Below, piece by piece: positions 24,600-37,300 of a DNA stretch of 64,000 nt (positions are counted from its first letter, which is position 1; the number at the start of each line of letters is the position of its first letter). A program made the translations under genes and the position numbers. The stretch spans positions 32,757,045-32,821,044 of the forward strand of contig OY282558.1 in the NCBI GenBank assembly GCA_958295665.1. The letters are read 5' to 3'. Under the pieces are notes generated by a model, which was not told where the DNA came from, did no database searches, and was given only the letters and a program-made list of their open reading frames with translations. The DNA is from Tipula vernalis. Its lineage: Eukaryota; Arthropoda; Insecta; Diptera; Tipulidae.

Positions 24600-27500
24600 T
24601 ATTCCTAAATGGGGCAAAAATCATTCGAATTCCTAAGAAAAACCGGAATCAACCGGCTGGAGTTACAAATTGCGAGTTAATGCAAATATGAAACATACTT
24701 TATGAAATAAATCAAAATTTTTGCAAACCATACGATCTTAATGAGTGCATCTAGCGCAGTGAGACATTTCTAAAAAAGATGTAGGTTTCACGTTTCCCAT
24801 TTTTTTTTGTCTCGAGTGTGTTAACATTATCGAGAAATTACAGATATCGAGTGCTGCAATAAGCGAGTTTGTACTGTATTTGTTTTCACCCTTCCCTTAT
24901 CCACACTATACATATATATTATTCATGTACTACTCCAACTCTTGTATTGTACAATTTTAAAATATGGATGAATATAATTTCGAATCTCTTTTAAAGAGTT
25001 TTGCAATTTCGTATTGTCATTTAAAATTCATTTTATTATCATTATTAATTCACTATATTAAACACAATTGCTACAGTTTTTATGGCGCAGACGAACTTTA
25101 CGGACAAACTAAAAGCAAAACGATTTTATTTATTTTTATCATAAATTATTCAGTATTCTTCTATACCTTAAAAATTATATCAAGACGTGGAAAAAAATAT
25201 ACAAGATGAGGTAAAGAATTAATTTGGCCAGTTGGATTCTTATAAGCTTCGGTAGCAAACGAGCGCTCACACAATCCAATTTTTACCGCGGGAACCGCGA
25301 ACAAAACCCAGTTTTTGTTTGTACGCAGGTATACTTTTATACACAAATATATAACATGCGATTTTGTTTCATTTCGTTCTTACAAAATTATTCAGATAAC
25401 CGGTTAATATTGCAGAAATTAAAGGTAAGACGAAAATAAGACGATGAATAAAAAAAAAAATCGAGTTGCGGTATTTTTCTTATAATGTTCTTGATTATTT
25501 CTTTTCATTTCGATATCAAATTAAAGACGTTTTTTTTTATTGTTGCTGGATTTTTAATTTCCATCTTAATTTTTAAATTGAATGTTTTGTAATTTTCAAT
25601 CGTATCGGACGGTTATATACATACTAGAATCGAAACGTTGTGCGCTTGTTTGTTTGTATATGTTTAAAACAAATTATGAAACGAACAAGAACACAGTTGG
25701 AGATGATGGTTTTATTAAAAATAATTATGCATTATCACCTAATTTTTATAAAGCATTATTTTTATAATTATTTATAAAAAATATTTAGGCATTTACTGTA
25801 TTACATATAAATTACCACAGCCATACACGCACACGTCGCCATGATGGTGGTTAAACTAATTTAGACTAAGCTACAGCAGACCTGCGAGAATTTAAATAAT
25901 GATAATAGCCAGATTAACAAACCTGTTACATTAATTACCATTTACCTTATTTAAATTTATATTTTTTAAATATTTATTTTGAATAAATACTCGGTACGAA
26001 TATGAAAATAAAAAAACGTCGAAAACTGAAATCAATTTAAATTTAAAACCTTCTTTATAATGCCCTTCAACACATCGTATATTGTTCAAATTGCATAAAG
26101 AAATGAAGAACATAAAAACGATTAAGACCCTTAAATATTTTATATTGGTACAGCGGAGCAAAATGTGGTGGATGATGTATTATTCTGTAAAAAAAATTCG
26201 ATACACGTCATTTAAATGATGATGAAATTAAAAAAAGAAGAAGAATGTTATTTATGGGAAAAGCAAGAGATGCAGATTAATTACTGTAGTGGTCAGTTTC
26301 ACCAACAATAAGTTAATTTTTTTATCGAAACGCCAAAACCTAGTAATTATCACACTACATATAATATATTTGTATAAAAGGCATTTAAAACCGCCCAAAA
26401 ACTCGAGCGCGTCCATCACACATTATACTCGTTCAAGTCGACCCACAATTATATTTAATTACGGTACATGTGCACACATTACAAAATTATTCTTAATTAA
26501 TTACAATTAACAAAATAAGACCAGTAATTGCATTTTCTGTAGTTATTGCTTTGATTTTATATATGTATTTAATTGTAAACCTTTAGTGTTGTTAGCGTAA
26601 TTACGAATCTGACATCATTGGACACCTTACCTCAGTCGTATCTCGTATCAATTTAATTCAATTTTGGTGAAAAAGCGCTCATTAATTAAATTTTGATATA
26701 CGGTGAAAAGTAGAAACGATGAATTGAACGTCGTTTTCGTATCATCAATATTTGTGAATTCGAAAATGCACAATATTTTAGTGAAAACGCGTAACTATTT
26801 AAGGAAAGAGTAACGCTGTATTCATATTTTTAAAAAAATGTTATCAGTTAAACACAGATCTAAAATGCCCGCATTCGCGTGAAGTTTGTTCTCAAAAAAT
26901 AGGAGTTTTTCGGATAAACTTCACAAATTTATAGCTGTCTAGGTAAGTAGTCGTAACTTATTAATTTCAAAACATATAGTTACGGTAACCTAGAGTAGAA
27001 CAGAAAACAGCGCAAAGTCTACTGTACTACTCGTAAAATGGAAATTTTCCATTCTACAACTTTGTACATTTTACCAGACTATTCTATCAAATTGAGTGAT
27101 TTAGTGCGGACGTGCGGTATAAAAAATATAACTTATCAGTAAAAGTTGTGCGAATTTTGGGCCCGATTCTGGAACGATCAAATTCATGTTATGTTATTTT
27201 ATTTCCCCGCTTCCTATTTCAATTTGTCTTGAAAAACCAAAATAACATGATATAACAGAAAATTTTAAACCCCGGAATATGGCCTAATATGTTCCATGTT
27301 TTTTCAATTTTAAGCAAAGAGATTAGCAGCCCTTGAATATGCAACCTTTTTTTTAAAATACTGCCAGCTATACTTTCAAGGGATGCTCTTATCCTTCGTT
27401 GAAAATCACAATCGCTTGGAGACAAGTGCGTATTAATATGGAGTTGGCTTTGACTTTCGAGTCAGTAATTATTTTTTCTTACAAAAATATTTATTTTACT

Positions 27501-28480
27501 TTTTTTTTTTTGTAATTTTAAATTGTGTTAGCATATAATGCAGAAAACCGCATAAAATCCTCTTAGTGGGGTAGCTTTGAACATGTTAAAACTTGGGGAA
27601 GGATTTGTAACATGTTTCCTAATAATGGTTCCCAATATCGATATTATGACATTCGATCCAGCGGAAACAAATACTCATGATCAGGTCAATTGAAACGATT
27701 CAATAATAAGGAAATGGTTAAAACTGGTTTCTGCTAAGGATGTAATACATCGATAATTCAGCCACCCTACAAAATAAAATAAAAATTCGAAGCAGCAGAC
27801 TTACCGCTTTACAGGATAGGTTTGAAGGGCCAGAATGTGAACCTTTTGTTAAAAATTTATTTTTATGTAAATCCACACCTTATCTTTTCACAATTTGTTA
27901 CGAATGAGCATCTAGCTCAAAATAGATTGTGTTAAGTATGGAGTTGGTGTTTGATTCAAATTTTTTTGTAAGCAAATAAAAATAAAAAATAAATAAAAAT
28001 AAATATAATATGGAAATCACGTAAATCGTCGGAAGGAGATGTATTCTCGTTAGAAGAAGAAGACGCAATGAGAAGTATAGAGTACTGCAATCTGTTGAGT
28101 AGAGTACTTCGGCCACTGCGTAAGCGGCCACTCCAACCTACGGTATTTGATTGACAATGTTGTTAATTGCTAATTGATTTGTAGGATGTTGTGTCCCAGG
28201 AAGTAAACATTGAATGTGGCCATGTGAAACAGAATTGCCATAACATGAAACGCTCATGATTCAAGTAATTGGGATCTATGTTTATAAAAATAGTTCCCTC
28301 AAATTCTTCATTGCTCAACACATTCTTCATGCTTTATAATGTGGAGGAAGTTGGCATTAAACTCTTTCGATGAGGCATAGATTTGAAGATGAACTCGCGA
28401 GTTGTTATTAATATTTTTTTTTGTAAGACGAACTTCCAAAGGCGAATTTTACGAATGATACAGTTATCAATAATAAACAA
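24600..28480. other. AT-rich stretch without a supported gene
   Basis: Only short frames of biased composition. A fragment near 24610-24680 is weakly reminiscent of LINE reverse transcriptase (IRIPKKN) but is too short to call. No exon chain, RNA gene or clear repeat was seen. Confidence 0.5.
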
Positions 28481-28489
28481 AATACATCA

Positions 28490-28890
28490 TTGTACCACAT
28501 TACCATCATACCTTCTTACCATTGTACCATCATACCTTAATACCAACATACTACTGCAATCAAACCATCGAAACCATTACACAATCAATCCATCTTACCA
28601 ACACACACAATCGTACCATCACACCAATCATAAATTTACGTTAATGCCACCACACCATCAAACCATTATAACAGCATACCATCGTGCAATCATACACCAG
28701 CATACTATCAAACCCTCGTACCGTTATACCATCATTCGATCATTCTAATATTCCTTCAAACCATTATACCATCGTACCATCATACCATCTTACCATCGTA
28801 CCATTATACCATAATAACACCATACCATCATACCATTATATTATCCTACCATCATACCATCATACTATCGTACATCATCATTACCATCCC
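28490..28890. repeat. ACCAT-rich minisatellite
   Basis: Imperfect tandem units built on TACCATCATACCATCG and TACCATTATACC (about 10-base period), densest at 28680-28870. The His/Pro/Ser/Tyr-rich frames read through it follow from the repeat and are not evidence of a gene. Confidence 0.8.
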
Positions 28891-28989
28891 CATCACCAGT
28901 TTAGTTTTCGTCATCACCATCAACATTTTCACCACCACCACCATTATCTTTCAAAAAATAATGACACACGTGTCGATTTATTTTTGATT

Positions 28990-30035
28990 TTGCGCTAAAT
29001 ATCCAAAAATCAGCTCAATCGGTAAGTTTTAGAAATTCATCCAAGGTAACTTTGGACTTCATTATCACTTTACAAAAAGGAGGAGGAGGTGTGAGATATT
29101 AAGAGTGACCGTCCTTGGGTCTTAAACAATAATTGTGTGAAGTTTGGTTCAAATCGGTCAGTCAAGGCGTGTGGTTTTGTATAAATATCAGACATAAAAA
29201 CACTCACTTTTATATATGGTATAGAGAAGATATGCTGAGATTCGACTCACATACGAATGCATATACGTAATAATTATATTTTACATATTTCCAATGTTAG
29301 TTCACCTTCATCATCCACACCCACTCTAATCTACAAACATTTTAATAATAACAATAATCCAACTAAATAAACATAACTTATAATGATTTACTCAACCGTA
29401 AGGAATAAAATGTTATATCGACACTATACAAAAAATTGTAATGAGACAGGTGGACTATGTAAAGTACTTTAATTATATAGTTATTACATTTATAATGAGC
29501 CCTTAGTAGTTTTAGAAAAAAAAGGAAAGAGATCGAATATGAAGTGCATAAATGTAGTTATTTTGAACATAATCCACAAACGAATACACATAATCAAATT
29601 TAATGAAATAATTAAAATACGTAAAATTAATGTTATTATTATTACTATGAATATATGTAAATGAAATAGTTATTTATGTTGCCTTAGATTAAAGAATGTG
29701 ATTTAGTTTTTATATCTTGATTAGATAAAATATTAATTTTGTAATTAGAAGAATTGAATCTCGCCCGGAATATTTTTTCGTGTTCGTATGGCGAGAACAA
29801 ATTAAAATAAATTAAAAAATAATATTTAATTTTTATTAAATAAACGATGGACCTTACCCGCAAACCAAAGGCCAGGTGGCTGCCATTAATATAAAATTAA
29901 AATCATTATAGCTACTTTCTCCGTGAACTGTTTACTTAGGCTTAAATTACTTTGCCGCATTTTTCTTATTTATACCTAAATTTTACCATTTAAAAATTCG
30001 GATTTTTGGTATCGATCTCAATGTATTCTAACACT
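28990..30035. other. Non-coding stretch, nothing supported
   Basis: AT-rich sequence between the minisatellite and the copia relic. I see no frame or repeat to support. Confidence 0.5.
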
Positions 30036-30039
30036 TTCC

Positions 30040-31390
30040 CTCATATTCACACCTCTTCTTCGACAACGGCTTAATAAATAAACCGGCCAACATATCAACA
30101 GAAGCACAATATTTACACTGGAAGATTTTCTTATCGATGCAATATTTCACAAAATATATTTTTGTATCAATGTGTTTTGATCGATGGCTTAATTTTTATT
30201 CTTTAATCAGGTTAAAACGGCTCTGATTATTTTCCCGTATGATAGTTGGTTGTCGTTGTTCTTAATTGAAATGTTCCTTGCACGCTTCTGACAAAGCATT
30301 AAACTCCGGTTCAGTTGAAAAAAACGTAATACATGTTTGTTTAAATAAACCAGCAAACAATTGACCCGCCATATAATTTAAATGTGTAAACCCGTATTTG
30401 ATTTTCCATCTTTTTCTACTGCGGTACTGCCCAATTAACGTCCGCGTTACCGACTAAGCCCGAATCATTTTTAGTATTATTACTTAGAACTAATTTTAAA
30501 TCGATGATACCATTTAAATTCTTTATTAATCTTTTTAATTCATTCCAACAGTAGTTGAAATATCTGGGCGTATGCATACTGATGTGTAGAGCAAACAACC
30601 CTTAAGCCTTTGAAATTCTTTATTGTCCTTTAATAGTTCAACAGCGTTATTGTTGTTTTTATACCCAGCTTATCGGTTCTACAAGTAATTGGCCGTCATA
30701 ACCGCTTTAAACCCAAAACGTATTATCCATTTTGGCACCCAATAACATACATCGAGCAGCTTCCACAATCTATCTATTTATCTACATATAAATGTGAGTA
30801 TGTATTTCTTTCCACCTGTATGTATTAAATGCAACGAAGCTGGTTTTAGTATATGATAATTTTGGAAACGGTTTACACGTCATTTTGCCTTTCACACATC
30901 TTGCACGCACATTTTTTCGTCATTTCTGACTAAATTTAAATTTGACACTTGATCCGCTACACCAGCTATTTCGTTTTCTTTTATTATTTCACAATTCGTG
31001 ACAACCGAAATCAATTGTATAAACGTTTTCTACTAGTTAGTACCACAATCCAATTTTGATACGTAAAGGATATTTTTTAAACGAGCTTAAGTTCTCGTTG
31101 TTTACCATTGCCATTAAGCATGTACCTTCCCCTTCAACTTGTTCCGTTTGACCATTCGCCATTGTCACTATTTGATAATTTGAATTATAAAATTTTATAA
31201 AGTTGTTCTTATTGTTGGCCATGATTTTAGTAGTTCCTGAGTCAATGATTCAAAAATTTTCCTTTTTAATGGAACATAAGTAAAAACAATATTCCACTTT
31301 CGGTTGTTACTTGTTTCGCTTAATGTCGAAAATCCTTCTTTAAATAACCTTTTTATTACAAAAGAAACTCTATACATTTGTTATTGTCCT
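30040..31390 (-). pseudogene. Decayed Ty1/copia-type polyprotein relic
   Basis: Read on the minus strand from 31390 down: a degenerate CCHC-like KGYLKKDF, then an aspartic protease core IIDSGTTKIMANNKNN near 31230. Next is a GAG-pre-integrase-like stretch with KPASLHLIHT near 30840. After a large deletion of integrase and most of RT comes the RNase H end: GCLLYTSVCIRPDIS near 30590, LNGIIDLKLVL near 30510, HRSKHIDTKIYFVKY near 30180 and LAGLFIKPL near 30080. Domain order (protease before integrase before RT/RNase H) and these motifs fit copia. There are many stops and frameshifts and no LTRs were recognised. Confidence 0.75.
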
Positions 31391-31399
31391 GGTGGTGTT

Positions 31400-33210
31400 T
31401 AACGCAGTGTTATCATTATTATTATTGAATTATAAAGCAAAATAATTAAGCTAACTAAATAAAAATTATTAGTTTTAAAAAGATTTTTATTATTTTAAAA
31501 AAGTTTGTGTAGCGTTGGTTTCATTAAAAATGTATACTGCACAAATATATATGTATACGATAGTATATGATTTCGATTCGTTTTTTTTTATAAAGCAAAA
31601 TCAAAAAATATAAAAAAAAACTTAATATTCTTATAATTTTATTAATAAATGTAAATCGTCCGATTAACGTAAATTAATGTTTTATCACACAATGGAAATC
31701 ATTGTATTTGCCGACTACTGTTTATCGTTTGTGATTGTGTGAAGAACGATTTAATGTTGCCCATAATGTTTAGAAAGCTCGTCTTTTATATGTTTTTAGT
31801 ATTTGCTGACTTAATACAATGTGGGCGGCCTCAATCAAATATAAATATATACTAATAATATCATTCAATTAATAGTTTTTTGCTAAATAATCATTTAACC
31901 TTATGTTGCTAGTAGAAGAAATTAACTAAAATATTAACATTTTTATCTCGCTAATGGCAACACATACTCGATTGATTATTTTTATTTAAGTACCGTATTT
32001 TGCTTAGAAACAAACTAATACAACTAATTATTTGTTTACATATACATAAATATTGTGTATTGCAATATTTGTTTAAGCTACTTGGTAAAGGCATTGTTCG
32101 ACTCCGCAACTCCACGTCGGATAATTGAATTAACTACTTAGTTGAGCTTGAGCTACTGAAGCGGAGAAGGAGATCGGAAAAACAAAATATTTAATTTTAT
32201 TCTGGATCCAAAAATTGAAAAAATTAAATTAACTCAACGGTATATTAACATAAGGTTAAATCTTTATTTTACCTATACCACAGAATACAACCAGAAGAGA
32301 CATAACGCTGTTTTTGTATGGAAAAATTTGGACTCATTTTTTTGACCTTGATTTGCCGAAGGTAAGATAAAGTTGGATTATGTATTCTTTGGTTTACTGG
32401 TTTTGATTTGAAATAATAAAAATTGAGGATCCTTAACAGTATAGTTAGTGAAATTAATTAACAAATTTTGTTTTGACAGCATAATTTGTATTAAATATTC
32501 AAAATATTCATAATATTCAAAAATAATTATACTTCAATGTCCAAAAAAGAAGGTAAGATGAAAAAAAAATTTGGTCCACGCAATGTCTATTCTGGTTAAT
32601 CTTTCTTCTGTGCCTATACTGTATGTGCATAATTTGAGCAAATTAAAAAAATTTCATTTAACTGTGTATTGACTAAGAAAATATATTTTGCAGTTTAATG
32701 ATATTTTAAGGAAGATGTCACTGTTGACCAGTCACTTGTGTTCATTAAAATACGATAGTTCTTCAATTTTCTGACGATTTATTTTGGTTACTTTTTTATT
32801 ATTCATGTTTATTTGTAGATGTCAGTTTTTTTATTGCATAATAAACCCACACCGCTGTTTATTGATGATAGTAGTTTAAAAAAAACATTAAAACCATTAA
32901 ATCAGATTTTGTAGAACCAGTTGTTTTGTTAATAATATTCAGATTTAAAAACAATGAAATTTTCCAATTATTTTATATTTATTTATATTTTAATAAAAAC
33001 AAACAAAAAATTTGAATAATTTTTTTTTATTTAAATGTTACATTATTTTATTATTGAAATTATTTTTGTTGCTCAAAGATTTTTAGAGGTTTTCTAAAAT
33101 TTCCAAAATTAATTCTATTATTATTTTTTGTTTTCATCTAAAAATAATCAATTCATAAATTATGTAACAATGTACTACGATTTTGTATTCTATATTTCAA
33201 AAAATGTAAT
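31400..33210. other. AT-rich stretch without a supported gene
   Basis: No family-like reading frame on either strand; homopolymer runs and short A/T repeats only. Confidence 0.5.
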
Positions 33211-33217
33211 ACACCCA

Positions 33218-33669
33218 TTATGGTTCTCACCTCACCGAAAAATTCATCACAAAAGTGACTTGAACTCACCAAATTCAAATTTTGGTTATTGTCGCGCCTC
33301 GCCTCTCGCGGTGGTGAGCCTAATGTCAAAATTTGTACATAATAATTGTCGGTGAATAGTGAGTGCGACTTTTAATTTTTCAATGAATAAATAAAAGAAA
33401 ATGGATACTCAAAGTATATGTGTTATATTTTTTACAAATAGATAATTTTCTATTAATTTTACTTCATTGTTAAATATGGTGAAATAATTTTAAAATACAA
33501 ACGTATATATTTATAAGGCTAAAACAAAAAATTCTAGGAATTATTTGTATAATAGACAGACTCAACGATGTTTAGAAGCAATCAGCAACAACAAAAGCAA
33601 GCATAGTACAAATAAGACACACACGACTCGGATTGGTGAGGCGAGTCTTTCCATGAAATGAGAACCATA
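33218..33669. mobile_element. Possible MITE with TGGTTCTCA termini
   Basis: TTATGGTTCTCA at 33218 is matched by its exact complement ending at 33669. After a gap, CTCACC also matches inside. TA at both edges would fit a Tc1/mariner-type target. The inverted repeat is short and the inside is otherwise unremarkable, so this is tentative. Confidence 0.35.
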
Positions 33670-33845
33670 AAAAGGCTATAAAAAATAAAAATGTAAAATT
33701 TGTTTATTTCTTACATTAAATTAATTAATTCAATTACCATTTTAATTAAAATTCTAAAATTTAAAATTAATAAAACTAAAAAAAAAAAAAATTTAACATT
33801 CACTTATATAAATTTCTAATTGTAATTGAATGATAGATTTTATGT

Positions 33846-34399
33846 TCACCATTGCCCGCCGCGGTATCGAGGATCACCACCAATCATATTTACGGGAGGT
33901 CCGCCTCTCATTCCACCATTATTTCCGTTTCCACGATGTGGATGATTAAACATTGGACGAGGTAGTGTTTCGATATTGTAACGACGATTATCATCCATAT
34001 GCGGTGGAATTTGATTATGATATACTGGTTGGTGGTGATGCATTTGAGGTGGGCCAACCATTCTAAACGGCGGTCCATTCATGTTATTTCCACTAAGATT
34101 ATTATTGTAATTCCTTTTAAAATTTACATCTTTATGATTAATGTTACTATTAATATTATTACAGTTGTTATTTCCACCATTCTTTGTATTCATATTGTTA
34201 TTGTGTTGCGGATGAATATGTCTAGGTGGTTGCAACTGTGGCTGCCCTCCACCCGGAACATGAATTGGTCTGCCCTCATAAAATTGATCATTAAACGATG
34301 GTGACTTTCGCTCCGATGTATTCCTTTGCTGCAGATTTTGTCCATTTTCTCTATTATTTGTCCCGCCGAAACCGGGCCGATTGTCTTGGTTTGGGTCAT
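33846..34399 (-). CDS. KHDC4-like last exon
   Basis: 554 nt after acceptor ATTTAG. The split codon gives Asp and the frame reads DDPNQDNRPGFGGTNN, an Asn/Pro/His-rich middle and MRGGPPVNMIGGDPRYRGGQW, then stop. Gly/Arg-rich RGG-like ends are common in RNA-binding proteins. Frame and phase agree with exon 5, which is the main reason to join it here. Confidence 0.75.
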
Positions 34400-37300
34400 C
34401 TAAATTAGTGCCAAGAAAAAAAGAATAAACAGAAATACTATAAAATTTTCTATAAAATCGTCCAAATGCCATTTTCCTAATCAACAAGTAGTTAAATACT
34501 AAATCTATTAAAAATGTTCAAGATTTGGATGTGCCTTACATCTAAAATATATAAAAAAAAAAGATTAAAAAATTAACAGAAAAATAAATAAAAAATCGTA
34601 TTATTATTTTTATATTTATGATTTTCCATAATCTGTCTGTACGTTGTTTGGAATGAAAAAAATAAGTATTTCTTTTAATTATAAATTTACTTTAAAATTC
34701 AAAGATTTCACAAAATGTTTTGTTTTTACGGCTATTAATAAAATCAATTTTCCTTTTTTGAAAAATTAAAATACAAAAAAAATATTTATAGGTTTTAATT
34801 TTGTAATTAAACTAATAAAAATAAATCACAATGATAGTAAATATTTTTTTTATTTTAATTTATTTGTTCAATTCGAAAGGATTCATGTTTCAATAGATCG
34901 TGCAAATTAAATACTCAATATTGGTGGCAATAATTTTTGTAGCTCTTTGTTTCAAAATTTACGGTGTTATGAAAAATTATGAATTAAAATTTACGATCGT
35001 TAATTAACATAATTAATTTCCGCATTTGTACTAAAATCACAATCTAATCGCGGATGATCTGATTGTTACAGAAGATTCGATTCGTTGAGAAGGCTTAATA
35101 GTTAATTAGTTAATTTTAACAGTTAACTAATTAGGTCGTTGACTCTTTGGGAATTCAACAGTTAATCACTTGAGATTTCAAACCAGTATTCTTGGTAGTA
35201 TATAAGTTGAATAGTTTATTAATATGTATTAATCAATAAAACTGTAATGTTTTTATTCAAATACGTGTCTGTGTGATCTATCTATTGTAAAATCTATAAG
35301 TATGTAACTAATAAACCAAAACCATCTTATCAGCATTTCTAAAACATAGGACAATCAAATCAGACATTGAAACACATGTTCGACTAATGAAAACTTTTAT
35401 GTAGGTTTGGATGTACACAAATTTAGCTACCTAATATTTTCTTTGGGCGCACCAATTGTTTAGATAAAAATTGATATATTAATAGTTTTTTTATTTTTAT
35501 GATTATAGTTTGATATTTATTTATCCTATTAATCTTTACTTGTTTACATAAGTAAATACAAAACAGAAGAAAATTAAGACATACGTTTTATGGAATTCCC
35601 ACAAAAATTATCTTTAAAGAGATAAAAATAATAAGTCATAATTAAATGTCTTGGCATGAAAATCATAAAAAAGCCAGCAAAATGTCAGAGAATTGATATG
35701 GTATGTACTCATAACTAGTTAGGCCACTGGGTTAATTAAGTGTAATAATCATAAAAATTAAATATATGGTATTTTCTATAAAAAGTATAATAAAATATTA
35801 GAATTTTATTAAGGATTTACAAAATAATATAAATAAATCTTGTATGTTGAGACGATCTCAGATGTCCGTAGTCTAAATAAACAGGGAGCCTAGTAAATAT
35901 TACAAGATTAATCATCTACCAAAACCAAATAAATAATAATTAAAATAAATAAACAAAAAGTTATCTTAATACTTAATTAAAAAATTAAATTCATTTTTTC
36001 AACTTTTTCAAAAAAGAAAATAAATCCCAATGTACGGTCTGAAAATTGAAAATTGAAATTATTATTTTGTTTCGTTAAAAAAACGTTCCTGAAATATTAA
36101 GCCCAAAAATAAATAAATCTTTGAAAAATAAAATAAATTAAATAATTAATTTTTTTTTTGTTTGTTTAGTACAAAAGAGCAATTAATAAGAATTAGGGGA
36201 TTCACACAATAAACTAAATAATAATAAACAATTCTGTACATTTATTGTTTTATCAAATAATAATAAAATAATTAATAATAATAATAAAATTAGAATACTG
36301 TAATATTGATTAATTAGTTTCTTAAATTGAGCATCATTTGTCCAGTAGAAGATATATCTCCAAAGGTTTCTCCATAAACAGTAGATACTACTTACCTTCG
36401 TCCCACACAGACCCACCATTCATGATAATTTAAAATTAAGGCATAAAAAAAACTTAATCATAGTTTAATATCAATACCTGATAAATTTGTTGTTGCCGTT
36501 ATTCTTGCAGTTGTTATTGTGTTTTTTGTCATTGTGTTGATCGGTCCTATTATTGGGGGTGGGGGTGGTTGATCCGTACCCCCAATTCGCTGATTATCTC
36601 TTTCGTTTATTAATAATCTAATTTTAATAATAATAATTAGGATATTTTTTCATGATAATACATATAAATTAATATAATAATATATTTACAAATATGTATA
36701 ACAATATATTTAAAATGTTCAATGTAAAATAAACTGACTTTCATTTCAATTTACGGACTTATAACTACTTAGTTTATGTTAATAAAGTTTAAAAAGGTGC
36801 CAGTAAATTTCAAATAAATTAAAACAATTGCAAAACATTACAATTAAAATAAGAACAACATTCTTAAATTATATCTTTTGAGCGGTTTTCTTGGGTGCTT
36901 TAATTTTGAGTGCGATACTTGTCTTATAACTAAAGTATTTCGAAGAATCTGATCAATTTTGGTAGAATAACGACGAAAAAATAGGCATTCCAGCAGCCTA
37001 GACTGACAATTAGCCTGATCGCATGTAGTCTGTAATGATAATCAGCAAATCAGCTTTATGATAAAATCCAATCGGAACTTTTTCCAGTTTTATAATACCC
37101 TAGGCGTGGAAAGTATTGGTACAAATAGCTTTTACCTAGAGTTTGTAAATAATCCGGCTTTGAGGAACCGCGGTTTCCGCATCGGTTTTCAAATATCTTA
37201 AATTCTAGTAAAAGAATGTTAAATGTGTTTCAGAGCATTTAATTAAAAGAATAACTAACGCATTGAATAGTTTTTCAATGTGTTCTTTGAACGTGTCCAT

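Noticed and set aside
24610..24700. IRIPKKN-type text resembling LINE reverse transcriptase
   Set aside because: Too short, with no neighbouring RT blocks.
28383..28998. His/Pro/Ser/Tyr-rich frames
   Set aside because: A direct product of the ACCAT minisatellite, open in several frames.
33128..33355. 75-residue plus-strand frame
   Set aside because: AT-rich, covers the edge of a possible MITE, no family features.
36385..36421. Minus-strand ATG stretch ending in GACGAAG/GTAAGT
   Set aside because: A good donor, but no acceptor-bounded frame or similarity. An alternative KHDC4-like exon cannot be claimed.
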